40,316 nucleotides of DNA. Origin: Chryseobacterium gleum (GTDB lineage: Bacteria > Bacteroidota > Bacteroidia > Flavobacteriales_C > GCA-002722245). The stretch's first letter is position 1. Each line of letters starts with the position of its first letter. The stretch is taken from NCBI GenBank assembly GCA_945871895.1, contig CAMBXP010000013.1, positions 1 to 40,316 on the forward strand, written 5' to 3'. This document shows positions 25,522 to 33,664 of the stretch, one piece after another. The notes under the pieces are model-generated. The model was not told where the DNA came from. It saw only the letters and a list, made by a program, of their open reading frames with translations, and made no database searches. The position numbers and the translations under genes are program-made.

Positions 25522-26409
25522 ATGTCGGCGATTATAGAAGATATAAAAAACAACTTTAAAAAGAGCAACATCATTATTCGATTAATCTATGTAAATGTTG
25601 CTGTTTTTATTTCGCTGTTGTTGGTGCGTATTATCGCACGATTGTTTTTGTTTGAATCTATATTAGTGGTGCAAGATTTATTCATGATGCCTACCTCTTT
25701 TGGTTCTTTTATAATTCAGCCATGGTCGATAATTACGCATATGTTTACCCAAGTAGAGGTGATGCATATTCTATTTAATATGCTAATGCTTTATTTTATG
25801 GGACAAATGTTTGTGCAGTTTTTTGGAGAGAAAAGATCATTGTCGGTTTATTTATTGGGTGGTTTTTCTGGCGGATTGATATTATTGTTTGCTACCGCTT
25901 TTTTGCCAGCATTTAAAGATGTGAATAGCATCGCTTTAGGAGCGTCCGCTGCCGTAATGGCTATAACTATTGCGGTGTGCAGCTATTCGCCGCGGACTAA
26001 AGTTCATTTATTTGGAGTTTTCCCTTTAGAATTAAGATATTTTGGTTTGATTGTTATCATGCTTGATTTACTTTCTATTGGTTCAGGCGCCGAAAATTTA
26101 GGAGGTCATTTGGCGCACGTGGGGGGTGCTATTTTTGGATTTTATTTTGCAACACAATATTTGAAAGGAAAAGATATCACAAAAGGATTTACCAAATTTT
26201 TAGATTCGTTTTTCTCACTCTTCAAAAAGAAATCAAATCTGTACGTGTCTCATTCAAAGGTTCGCCAAATGGATGACTATGAGTACAACTACACCAAAAA
26301 AACGATACAAGAAAAGGTGGATGAAATACTAGATAAAATTAGTAGAAGCGGCTACGATAGTTTAACCAAAGAAGAAAAAGATGTCTTGCACAAATCAAGT
26401 AGAATGTAA
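25522..26409 (+). CDS. Rhomboid-family protein with C-terminal extension (second of a tandem pair)
   Basis: A 295-aa relative of the preceding gene. Serine and histidine of the dyad remain (GASAAV; HLAHVGGAIFG), as does MHILFN. However, GxSG has become GASA and the first histidine of the HxxxxH loop is glutamine (FTQVEVMH). Activity may be altered rather than lost. The cytoplasmic tail (about 225-295) is charged and ends in a helix (VDEILDKISRSGYDSLTKEEKDVLH) resembling the small DUF6576 domain. It overlaps the next gene by one base (TAATG). Confidence 0.9.
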   Translation: MSAIIEDIKNNFKKSNIIIRLIYVNVAVFISLLLVRIIARLFLFESILVVQDLFMMPTSFGSFIIQPWSIITHMFTQVEVMHILFNMLMLYFMGQMFVQFFGEKRSLSVYLLGGFSGGLILLFATAFLPAFKDVNSIALGASAAVMAITIAVCSYSPRTKVHLFGVFPLELRYFGLIVIMLDLLSIGSGAENLGGHLAHVGGAIFGFYFATQYLKGKDITKGFTKFLDSFFSLFKKKSNLYVSHSKVRQMDDYEYNYTKKTIQEKVDEILDKISRSGYDSLTKEEKDVLHKSSRM

Positions 26410-27500
26410 TGTTTAAATTGATACTAAAAATAATATTTTTCATCGTCAACATCTTTGCTGCTATACCTATGGTACTCACCTTAATGGCTTCGTCTGTTTC
26501 TCCAGCCGATTCTTGGATGATAGCTGCAAGTGGTTTGCTTTTTCCCTTGATGGTGGTGGTGAATTTTGTTTTCGTACTAGTGTGGTTATTGGCTAAAAGT
26601 TATTTGGTGTTATTGTCGGCATCTCTCTTAATTGTTAGTATTCCAACGATTTCACACACTATTCAAATTGATTTTGGTGACGAAGAAAAAAAGAAAGGAT
26701 TACGTGTGATGACGTTTAATGTGCGTGGAAATGATTTCTATGAATACATTGCCAAACAAGGTGTGGTAAGCGATAGTATTTGCGCTTTGATAGACGAAGA
26801 ACAAATTGATATTCTTTGTTTTCAGGAGTTTTTTAGTATCAAATCGAAGAAGTTTGACGTGATTGAAAAGCTCTTAAATGGAAAAACAAAAAAGAATATT
26901 TATGTGAATGAAATGGGGAAATGGCATGATGATTCTCGCTGGGGATTAGTCACCTTTTCTACACATCCAATCGTAAATAAGAAGTCGTTTTATTTTGATC
27001 CATCTTATCCATTTGCAACCTATTGTGATATAAAAGTCTTGAACGATACCATTAGAGTATTTAATGTGCATCTGCGTTCTTTTCGATTTAATCATGAGGA
27101 AAGAAAAGTATTTGATATTGTATTAGATAGTAACGAAATGCCTTCAACGGTGCAGTCAATGAGCATTCTTAAACGCTTTGAAGTGGCGTACAATGAAAAG
27201 GCGAGAGAGATTGATACCATCTCTAAAGTGATTAAAATGTCGCCATACAAAGTTGTTGTTTGTGGTGATTTTAACGATCCAGCATCATCTTATGCTTACC
27301 ACGAGCTGGGAGACAAACTAAATGATGCTTTTGTGGAGAGTGGATCTGGTTATGGTAAAACATATAATGGCAAATTGCCCCTACTTAGAATAGATTATAT
27401 TTTACATGACGAAAAGATTTCCTCTTTTAATTACAGAACCATCCAAAGGAATTTATCTGATCATTACCCTGTGGTGGTGGATATGGAAATACGGAAGTAG
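26409..27500 (+). CDS. Membrane-anchored endonuclease/exonuclease/phosphatase (EEP) family protein
   Basis: A 363-aa protein with three hydrophobic helices (residues 1-80) and then a metal-dependent EEP phosphoesterase domain. EEP motifs in order are MTFNVRG (101-107), QEFF, NVHLRSFRF, GDFNDP with the catalytic aspartate and asparagine, RIDYIL, and SDHYPVV with the catalytic histidine. The domain probably faces the periplasm. The substrate could be a nucleic acid, a phospholipid or another phosphodiester; sequence does not tell. It is the last gene of the mutL-rhomboid-rhomboid-EEP cluster, starting inside the previous stop. Repeat family C lies directly downstream. Confidence 0.9.
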   Translation: MFKLILKIIFFIVNIFAAIPMVLTLMASSVSPADSWMIAASGLLFPLMVVVNFVFVLVWLLAKSYLVLLSASLLIVSIPTISHTIQIDFGDEEKKKGLRVMTFNVRGNDFYEYIAKQGVVSDSICALIDEEQIDILCFQEFFSIKSKKFDVIEKLLNGKTKKNIYVNEMGKWHDDSRWGLVTFSTHPIVNKKSFYFDPSYPFATYCDIKVLNDTIRVFNVHLRSFRFNHEERKVFDIVLDSNEMPSTVQSMSILKRFEVAYNEKAREIDTISKVIKMSPYKVVVCGDFNDPASSYAYHELGDKLNDAFVESGSGYGKTYNGKLPLLRIDYILHDEKISSFNYRTIQRNLSDHYPVVVDMEIRK

Positions 27501-27531
27501 TTTTTCCTATGCCGGGTGCCCTCCTGGTATT

Positions 27532-27668
27532 CATGGCGCGGGTCTCCTGACCCGTGACTCTTCTACTCCGGCAATTTTATTGCCTCTTATTGTAAATCAC
27601 TTTTAACTGTTAAACGACAATGCAATTGTCGGAGTAGGAGAGTCACGGGTCGGTAGACCCGCGCCATG
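27532..27668. repeat. Inverted repeat pair with nested hairpins (family C)
   Basis: Arms 27532-27577 and 27623-27668 match as inverted copies at 41 of 46 positions, 45 nt apart. Each arm carries two smaller perfect hairpins. The left has CGGGTC/GACCCG and GGCAAT/ATTGCC; the right has GACAAT/ATTGTC and CGGGTC/GACCCG. Loop bases differ between arms while stems are kept. It lies in the 267-nt gap between the EEP and YceI genes, upstream of the YceI promoter. No T-run suggests a terminator. Confidence 0.9.
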
Positions 27669-27716
27669 ATGTGTATATCTAGATGTAAAATTTTAATTAA
27701 ATGTATGTACAATTAA

Positions 27717-27747
27717 TTTGCAAACAATTAAAATTAATATACATTTG
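27717..27747 (+). promoter_or_regulatory. Consensus two-box promoter for the YceI gene
   Basis: TTTG, exactly 19 nt, then TACATTTG, an exact match to both Bacteroidota boxes. The -7 box ends 20 nt before the ATG at 27768, so a leader of about 16 nt is expected. This is one of the two best promoters in the window. Confidence 0.8.
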
Positions 27748-27767
27748 CACCAACAATTAAAAAATAT

Positions 27768-28397
27768 ATGAATCTTATGAAAATCAAATTTCTTTCAGCA
27801 GTAGCTTTAACAGCTACATTATTAACTTCATGCGGCGATGCTGCTACAACAGAAGTAGGAACAGCAGTAAACGACAGTACATCGGCAGTTTACAACGTAG
27901 ATGTAGTTACATCAAAAGTGAACTGGAAAGGCGAAGTAGCAGGTGTTTACGGACACAATGGTTATGTAAACTTTACAAGTGGATCACTTCAAGTAAGCGA
28001 TAGTGGCTTAGTAGGTGGTGAATTTGTTGTTGATTTAAAGAATATCGTTCCATTAGATTCAGCTTCTTACACTGCCGAAAAAGGGCATGGAATTGCAGAT
28101 TTACAAGGTCACTTGTCTACGAAAGATTTCTTCCAAACCGATTCTTTCCCAACAGCAACTTTCGTAATTACAAAGGTTGAAGGAAAAACTGTGAAAGGTA
28201 ACTTAACAGTAAAAGGAAAAACGAACGAAGAAACTTTAAATGTTGAATCTTTTGAAAACAAAGACGGAGTGGTTACAGCTGCTGGTAAATTGGTTTTCAA
28301 CAGACAAAAATATGGTGTTGCTTGGGTTCACTTCATGAAAGACATGATTCTTTCTGATGATATTCAATTAACTATTGCATTGACTGCGAAAAAGTAG
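27768..28397 (+). CDS. YceI-family lipoprotein
   Basis: A 209-aa lipoprotein: signal peptide with lipobox LTSC (cysteine near 22), a short threonine/serine linker, then a YceI domain. YceI folds as a lipocalin-like barrel that binds long-chain isoprenoids or amphiphiles. Family features are NVDVVTSKVNWKGE at the start of the barrel, FVVDLKNIVPLDS, and HLSTKDFFQTDSFPTATFVITKVE. It could start at the ATG 9 nt downstream (27777). It has its own strong promoter, and a strong bidirectional terminator separates it from rrf2. Confidence 0.93.
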   Translation: MNLMKIKFLSAVALTATLLTSCGDAATTEVGTAVNDSTSAVYNVDVVTSKVNWKGEVAGVYGHNGYVNFTSGSLQVSDSGLVGGEFVVDLKNIVPLDSASYTAEKGHGIADLQGHLSTKDFFQTDSFPTATFVITKVEGKTVKGNLTVKGKTNEETLNVESFENKDGVVTAAGKLVFNRQKYGVAWVHFMKDMILSDDIQLTIALTAKK

Positions 28398-28420
28398 TTT
28401 TTAGTTTTAAAAGTTAAATG

Positions 28421-28460
28421 AAAAAACTCCGCCCGTCAGCTGACGGGCGGGGTTTTTTTT
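28421..28460. terminator. Bidirectional intrinsic terminator between YceI and rrf2
   Basis: An A-tract, a GC-rich palindrome centred on CAGCTG, and a T-tract form a stem of about 17-18 bp with one G-T pair. It ends transcription of the YceI gene rightward and of rrf2 leftward. The rrf2 stop codon (28459-28461) overlaps its T-run. Confidence 0.9.
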
Positions 28461-28902
28461 ACTTTTTTACTTTCATTTTAAGCTTGGTTTCTCTGTCGAG
28501 AATATTTTTAAGCGTGGCCATTTTTAGCAATTGAACGGTTTCGTTGCGCACATCTAAAAAAGTGTCTCTAATGCCACATGTTTCTTCATCTTTACATTCA
28601 TCGCAGCGTTCGTAGAATTTGTAAGATACGCAGGGTAAAAGGGCAATCGGACCTTCCAACAACCGCATTACATCGGCGATATTGATTTCAAAAGTGGGCT
28701 TTAATAAATAATAACCTCCACCTTTTCCTTTTTTGCTGGCTAAAATTCCAGCCTTTTTCAAATCAAGTAAAATCGCTTCTAAAAATTTTTGTGGAATTTT
28801 TTCTGCGGTGGCAATTTCACTGATTAAAATCGGACCTTCATCTACCTTTTTTGCCAAGTAAACTAAGGCATTAATAGCGTATTTTGTTTTCTTAGAAATC
28901 AT
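28459..28902 (-). CDS. Rrf2-family transcriptional regulator
   Basis: A winged-helix regulator, 147 aa from the ATG at 28902; a TTG at 28911 is possible but unlikely. The DNA-binding domain opens ISKKTKYAINALVYLA and has the IPQKFLEAILLDLKKAGI recognition region and a KGKGGGYYL wing. Cysteines at 91, 100, 103 and 109 are placed where IscR-type proteins bind an iron-sulfur cluster (C92, C98, C104), though the spacing differs, so cluster-based sensing is plausible but unproven. The target genes cannot be read from sequence; YceI is the convergent neighbour. Confidence 0.93.
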   Translation of the reverse strand: MISKKTKYAINALVYLAKKVDEGPILISEIATAEKIPQKFLEAILLDLKKAGILASKKGKGGGYYLLKPTFEINIADVMRLLEGPIALLPCVSYKFYERCDECKDEETCGIRDTFLDVRNETVQLLKMATLKNILDRETKLKMKVKK

Positions 28903-28908
28903 GTGAAG

Positions 28909-28916
28909 CAAATATA
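28909..28916 (-). promoter_or_regulatory. Candidate -7 box for rrf2
   Basis: On the minus strand TATATTTG is an exact match ending 6 nt before the ATG at 28902. No -33 box is seen at the usual spacing. The position also supports the ATG over the upstream TTG. Confidence 0.5.
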
Positions 28917-28996
28917 AAATTAATTACTTAAATCCCTCAGTATAAGACAAAACCCTTAAGTAGATGAACGTGCGTAAATTATCGCCGAACATTAAT

Positions 28997-29027
28997 TTTG
29001 TTAATACGAATCAATATCATATTTTTA
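28997..29027 (+). promoter_or_regulatory. Two-box promoter for the 1167-aa secreted protein
   Basis: TTTG, exactly 19 nt, then TATTTTTA (one mismatch to TAnnTTTG). The box ends 25 nt before the ATG at 29053. Confidence 0.6.
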
Positions 29028-29052
29028 AAGCCATATTAGAAAACTACATTTT

Positions 29053-32000
29053 ATGAATAAATTTTTAGCGATGGGGATCGCTTCGCTTAAGTTATTGGTA
29101 TTTTCGATGCTTATAACTGTAATATTTCAATCTAAGCTATCTGCCCAAGTCTGTTCTCCAAGTTATAATAATCCATGGCAATGGGGACCTCACTCTACTT
29201 GGTTTTTTGGTGAAGGAGTGTTTTTAAACTTTCCTGGTGGTGTTGGTGCTCCGGTATTAAGCTATAAGCCTGTTATGGGTGATGATAATAGAGGATATGA
29301 AGGTACAGCAGCAATCAACGATAATGCAGGAACATTGCTGGCGTATTCTAATGGTAGGTCGTTATGGCAAGCCAATGCAAGCTTAATAGCAAACAATTTA
29401 TTAGCAGGAAACGAAGGCGGATCTGTTGGCCAAAGATCATCGGCAGTGCAAGGAATTGTGGCAGTGCGCCATCCAGTGAATCCTAGTAAAATTTACATTT
29501 TCACATCTGATGATGCGCTAACCAATGCAAACGTTGGCGTAAATTATACTATTCTTGATTTAAATACCATGACATCTTCTGCTCCAGTGCGATTAAAGGA
29601 TGATTTGGGTAATGATTATCGATCTACAGAGCAAGTGGAAGCAACTTTCCATGCCAATGGCCGAGATGTTTGGTTGGTTGTTCGTCAATCGGGAAATGGT
29701 ACTTCAGCGAATTTTCAAAATTTTTATGCCTATTCTTTAACTTGTTCGGGTTTAAATTCAGTGCCAGTGAAATCAGTTGCCGGACCACCAGTGAAAGGTA
29801 CTTGGACGCAAAACTGGGAAAGAGGGGCTTTGAAGTTTTCTTGGGATGGCACTAGAGCTGTTGCTGTAAATCACGTGAACGACTGGGCCTCATACGATGA
29901 GGCAATTAGTGTTTATGATTTTAATAACGCTTCCGGAATATTATCTGATGGTAAAGCGGTTTCAGGAAACTGGGGTGGTTTTAGCTGGAGTGGAGCAACC
30001 TATGAAGCAATGTACGATTGCGAATGGGCTCCCGATAGCAAAGGAATCTATATAGTGCCTGCCGGAGGTACAGCTCGTTTGTTGTGGATGGATGCCTCCT
30101 TGGCCACAGCAAATGCAATATATTCCTCTATTAAGGTAGTAACTAACACTGTGGCAGTGCCAGGTGATTTAAAGTTGGGGGGTGATGGTCGATTGTATCA
30201 AGCTACTTTTACCAGTTCTTTAAATACCTATAGTTTTCCATCAACTGCAGATATGAATGCTGGTAACAACATTAGCGTTGGCACTTTGGCTTTGGCTCAA
30301 AACTCGAATTTAGGACTTTCAAATATGTTCGTTCCTCCAATTGACTATTTAGATATTCAAACACCAGTAGCTATGGATTGTAATGATGCCCCTGTTAATT
30401 TAGCTGTTAATTGGTTTTGTAAAGGCACGAATGCTGAAGATCCTATAGGAAATCCAAATGGTTGGACTTCCAATTGCGGAGGCTGTATTACAGATGCTGC
30501 CAATGGGGTTTTTAATCCAGTAATTGCCGGACAAGGTACGCATGAAGTTTATTATTCTTATGGGGCTGCTTGCGCAATGATAGATACTTTAACGATCGCA
30601 GTTGGTCCCTGTGGAGGGTGTTTAGATACAGCATTAGCACCTTCTATCCCTGCGGTATGTAGCACAAACGGAACCATCAATCTTACTTTGTATAAAGGCA
30701 CGGCAGCTGCTGGTTCATGGTCTATTGTTTCAGGTGGTGGAACAGCAAACATCACCGGAGGTAATACTTTTAATATCAACAATACCTCTGCAGGAAATTA
30801 TGTAGTGCAATATACTGTTGCTGGCCAAGGTGTTGGTTGCGGTAATAATCCGCAAAGAACAATTGTGGTAAATAGACCTACCGTTACTTTAACGCTCACC
30901 GATGATGCTGCTTGTATCAACGAAGGGGCCTTTAATTTAAGCGGTGGCTCGCCTGGCGGTGGCACTTATTCGGGCACTGGTGTTGGTGTTTCGCCTAGCT
31001 TCAATCCAACAACGGCAGGCCTTGGTCTGCATACCATAACCTATTCTTATACAGATGGAAATTTATGTATAGCAACTGCAACAGATGCGCTGACTGTGAA
31101 CGATACTACTCCGGTAACTTTTAATTTACTTGATGACCAAATTTGTATTAATGAAGGCAATTTGACTTTAACTGGTGGCTTGCCTGGCGGTGGAACTTAT
31201 TCGGGAACGGGTGTTACGGTGTCGCCTACTTTTGATCCGGCAACGGCTGGTGCAGGCGATCATTTCATTACTTACACTTACACCAATGGAAGTGGGTGTA
31301 CTACTTCTGCCGCAGATACAATGACGGTTAATCCTTTACCTACAGTTACCTTAGTGTTGGGTGATAATGCGGCGTGTATCGATGAAGCCGCTTTCGCTTT
31401 AGGTGGTGGTTCTCCTCTAGGAGGAACTTATTCGGGTAACGGTGTTTCTGGTGGTAGTTTTGATCCTGCAAACCCAGGTGGATCGGGAGCTAAAACCATT
31501 ACTTACACCTATACAGATCCTTCAACGGGATGCAGTGATTTTGAAACGGCAACTTTAACGGTAAACGATCTTCCTATTGTTTCTTTAGCCGATGCTAAGA
31601 TTTGTCCGGGAGGAAGCATAATTCTTGCTCCAGCTCCAAATGTTTGGACAGCGCACACTTGGAGTACAGGTTCAAATAACGATACCATTCACTATAACAT
31701 TCCAAATACAGCGGTTTGGGTAGATGTAACAGATGCTAATGGTTGTGTGCAAAGAGCAACAGCCAACATCTCTGTGGGCGATACTTTACATGTAGATTTT
31801 GGTGCAGATAAAACCATTTGTTCTTATCAAACGGTAACATTAGATGCAGCGCAGTACGGTCCTTTCCAAGCTCCAGTTACCTATACCTGGGATGATCTTG
31901 CAGGCAACAATCAGCCTTCGTCAAGAACGCTTAACCAGGCTGGCGATTATGGTGTGTTGGTGATGGATGGCGCCGGTTGTGCAGGTAGCGATACGGTAAA

Positions 32001-32556
32001 CATTGATGTAAATGTGTCAACAGCTGTGAATTTGCCAGCCGATGTGAATGTTTGTTTTACAGGTAAAAAAACGTACACTGCTCAGATTCCAAATATTTAT
32101 GCATCACAATTGTGGTCTACTGGAAGCGTAGATACTTTCGCTTTGGTGAGCAGTGTTAGCGAAGTTATCGTAACAGTAACAGATAACAACAATTGCGTAG
32201 ATTCTGATACCATGAAAGTTGGTGAGTATTGCGATTCAATAATTCTATGTGTGCCTAACGTATTTACACCAAATGGTGATGGGGTGAACGATGTATTTAA
32301 GCCTTGTAAAGACAAGATGAAAGAGATAAATGATAATGAGTACAAATCAATCATGGACAATATTCTTGACATCAACTTTGCAGTTTATGACAGATGGGGA
32401 GTAAAAATGTTTCAGTCTGTAAGCGTTTTCCCTGAGTGGGATGGAAACTACAATGGTAAAAAAGTGTCGGGTGGAGTGTACTATTGGATTATTACTTACA
32501 CCGACTCGGTTAATGCTAAATACGAATTAACAGGATGGGTTCAATTAGTTGATTAA
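29053..32556 (+). CDS. Large secreted adhesin-like protein with type B type-IX-secretion C-terminal domain
   Basis: A 1167-aa secreted protein. The signal peptide ends KLSAQ (about residue 32). Residues about 40-440 form a beta-propeller-like region (for example FHANGRDVWLVVR and YDCEWAPDSKGIYIVP) often seen in T9SS cargo. Residues 609-840 are three tandem Ig-like repeats of about 77 aa, each with ACI(N/D)E, GGTYSG and TYTDP/TYSYT-type blocks. Two more SPRB/Ig-like units follow. The last 95 residues, from NVFTPNGDGVND through YDRWGVKMF to GWVQLVD, are the gliding-motility-associated domain that routes proteins through type IX secretion to the cell surface. Low-charge, Gly/Thr/Asn-rich composition fits a surface protein; the ligand is unknown. 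Confidence 0.92.
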   Translation: MNKFLAMGIASLKLLVFSMLITVIFQSKLSAQVCSPSYNNPWQWGPHSTWFFGEGVFLNFPGGVGAPVLSYKPVMGDDNRGYEGTAAINDNAGTLLAYSNGRSLWQANASLIANNLLAGNEGGSVGQRSSAVQGIVAVRHPVNPSKIYIFTSDDALTNANVGVNYTILDLNTMTSSAPVRLKDDLGNDYRSTEQVEATFHANGRDVWLVVRQSGNGTSANFQNFYAYSLTCSGLNSVPVKSVAGPPVKGTWTQNWERGALKFSWDGTRAVAVNHVNDWASYDEAISVYDFNNASGILSDGKAVSGNWGGFSWSGATYEAMYDCEWAPDSKGIYIVPAGGTARLLWMDASLATANAIYSSIKVVTNTVAVPGDLKLGGDGRLYQATFTSSLNTYSFPSTADMNAGNNISVGTLALAQNSNLGLSNMFVPPIDYLDIQTPVAMDCNDAPVNLAVNWFCKGTNAEDPIGNPNGWTSNCGGCITDAANGVFNPVIAGQGTHEVYYSYGAACAMIDTLTIAVGPCGGCLDTALAPSIPAVCSTNGTINLTLYKGTAAAGSWSIVSGGGTANITGGNTFNINNTSAGNYVVQYTVAGQGVGCGNNPQRTIVVNRPTVTLTLTDDAACINEGAFNLSGGSPGGGTYSGTGVGVSPSFNPTTAGLGLHTITYSYTDGNLCIATATDALTVNDTTPVTFNLLDDQICINEGNLTLTGGLPGGGTYSGTGVTVSPTFDPATAGAGDHFITYTYTNGSGCTTSAADTMTVNPLPTVTLVLGDNAACIDEAAFALGGGSPLGGTYSGNGVSGGSFDPANPGGSGAKTITYTYTDPSTGCSDFETATLTVNDLPIVSLADAKICPGGSIILAPAPNVWTAHTWSTGSNNDTIHYNIPNTAVWVDVTDANGCVQRATANISVGDTLHVDFGADKTICSYQTVTLDAAQYGPFQAPVTYTWDDLAGNNQPSSRTLNQAGDYGVLVMDGAGCAGSDTVNIDVNVSTAVNLPADVNVCFTGKKTYTAQIPNIYASQLWSTGSVDTFALVSSVSEVIVTVTDNNNCVDSDTMKVGEYCDSIILCVPNVFTPNGDGVNDVFKPCKDKMKEINDNEYKSIMDNILDINFAVYDRWGVKMFQSVSVFPEWDGNYNGKKVSGGVYYWIITYTDSVNAKYELTGWVQLVD
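30877..31572 (+). repeat. Three tandem in-frame repeats encoding Ig-like modules
   Basis: Units at about 30877-31110, 31111-31338 and 31339-31572 encode residues 609-686, 687-762 and 763-840. All share an acidic/cysteine start, a Gly-rich GGTYSGxG turn and a TxTYTxT strand. The copies have diverged, so recombination between them is possible but not obvious. Confidence 0.8.
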
Positions 32557-32572
32557 TCTTTAATATAAATAG

Positions 32573-32610
32573 AAAACCCCAAGTGTCTGACGAAGAGCTT
32601 GGGGTTTTTT
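32573..32610 (+). terminator. Intrinsic terminator after the 1167-aa secreted protein gene
   Basis: Stem AAAACCCCAAG (32573-32583) pairs with CTTGGGGTTTT (32598-32608), loop of 14 nt, then a T-rich tail. It lies 16 nt after the stop. Confidence 0.88.
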
Positions 32611-32612
32611 AT

Positions 32613-32984
32613 TTTTGTTTAACTTTTTTAAAATAGAACATCTTTATAAACGAATACTGCATGGGTTGCTATCATATTTTGTTTGAGATGTTCATCTGTA
32701 CGTTTTAAAGAACTTGATGTATCAAAGAAACACAATAGAACTTTAAAACGAATTACGACAACAACAACAGATGATTACGAAATTGTTAAGAGGTTTAGTC
32801 GATAAAAAGATGAATTAGTTAGTTGACTATCCATGGGGAATGTAATGACACATAAAAGCAAGAAGTAGGAAATTTTTTAAAGTGTTATGAAGGCATTCTT
32901 GTCTGCGAAGCGAGTTTTACAAAATGTGGAAATGGCGAGACGATCGATTATGTTAAGTCGATCTATTTTTTTTGAGTTATGGAG
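32613..32984. other. Gene-free stretch with no recognised feature
   Basis: About 370 nt between the terminator and the left arm of repeat family D. I looked at both strands and found only short stop-interrupted frames. Examples are a 35-codon frame at 32887-32994 and a frame of about 50 codons, with no ATG at its start, ending near 32803. None has a recognisable motif. It may hold decayed coding sequence, but I cannot name a source. Confidence 0.4.
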
Positions 32985-33053
32985 CACTAATTAACTTCTC
33001 CCTTTTTTAAAGGGAGAGTGCGAAAATGCTGGTGGGAGGGAAGAGGGATTTTG
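32985..33053. repeat. Left arm of a long inverted repeat (hairpin family D)
   Basis: About 70 nt matching the reverse complement of 33504-33575. The match is nearly perfect over CTTCTCCC...AAAGGGAGAGTG and AAGAGGGATTTTG, weaker between. The core is itself a palindrome, CTCCC...GGGAG. The stop of the frameshifted lipoprotein gene is 6 nt further on. Confidence 0.85.
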
Positions 33054-33058
33054 TTTTC

Positions 33059-33474
33059 TTATCTAATAATTAAAGTATCAACTACCTTAAATAAATCTGT
33101 ATTATAATATTGTTTTTTCCCAATCAAGCTATCTGGTACAATCTCAAATGACATGTATTTTATTTTAAGCTTTGTCTCGGATTCAGCTTCACCTAGTCCC
33201 CAAAAAGCAGATGGACTAAAACCAACGCAGTTTTGTGATAAATCTTTACCAGAGGAACTGAAAACAGAAGGTTGATAAAGTAAATCATCAAAAGTGTCCT
33301 CGTTTATATATCCAATACCATTGCTATCTATTGTTAATTTATTAGTGCTGACGTTCGATTTAATTAAGCACACCTCACCCACATATCCATTAGGAACAAT
33401 TATTTATATTCAGAATCTGAGCAACTAAAAAATGTTGCTAAAGCTAATATGAAATATATAGAATGATTCTTCAT
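33059..33474 (-). pseudogene. Frameshifted small lipoprotein gene inside an inverted-repeat cassette
   Basis: The ATG at 33474 starts a clear lipoprotein signal peptide (lipobox FFSC, then SDSEYK) that hits TAA after 24 codons (33400-33402). Shifting frame at the A-run 33403-33405 recovers an open frame to 33059 that continues IVPNGYVGEVCLIKS and runs 107 codons beyond the first downstream GTG (33382). Changing AAA to AAAA at that spot would join both parts into one lipoprotein of about 138 aa. The opening IVPNGYVGEV resembles beta-sandwich lipoproteins of the DUF6843 type, a tentative link. Either a real disabling deletion, slippage-based switching or a base-call error explains this. Confidence 0.75.
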
Positions 33475-33503
33475 GAAAGATTTTTTTAGGTAAAACTAAT
33501 ATT

Positions 33504-33575
33504 CAAAATCCCTCTTGCCTTTACGCTTCAAGCCTATACACACTCTCCCTTTAAAAAGGGAGAAGGAGATTAGTG
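33504..33575. repeat. Right arm of the long inverted repeat (hairpin family D)
   Basis: Partner of 32985-33053, including the palindromic CTCCC...GGGAG core (33544-33562). It begins 30 nt upstream of the pseudogene start codon. Arms and content span 591 nt. Confidence 0.85.
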
Positions 33576-33613
33576 ATGCGCAATTGGAAGAACTAGATTG
33601 TAAAAATAGATAA

Positions 33614-33645
33614 AAGAAAAGCCCCGATTTTCATCGAGGCTTTAA
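33614..33645 (-). terminator. Intrinsic terminator for the HU gene
   Basis: On the minus strand AAAGCCTCGAT pairs with ATCGGGGCTTT around loop GAAA, followed by TTTTCTTTT. It starts about 20 nt after the HU stop codon. Confidence 0.88.
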
Positions 33646-33664
33646 TTTTTTGAAGCAGTAACAA

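Noticed and set aside
27532..27668. Family C hairpins as a terminator for the mutL operon
   Set aside because: Stable stems but no T-run on either strand after any stem.
30877..31572. A repeat array that might be a CRISPR
   Set aside because: The repeats are about 230 nt, in frame and coding for Ig-like modules; there are no short identical repeats or unique spacers.
32641..32803. A stop-free plus-strand frame of about 50 codons that might be a gene remnant
   Set aside because: No start codon at its head, no recognisable motif, and a low-complexity ACA run; not distinguishable from chance.
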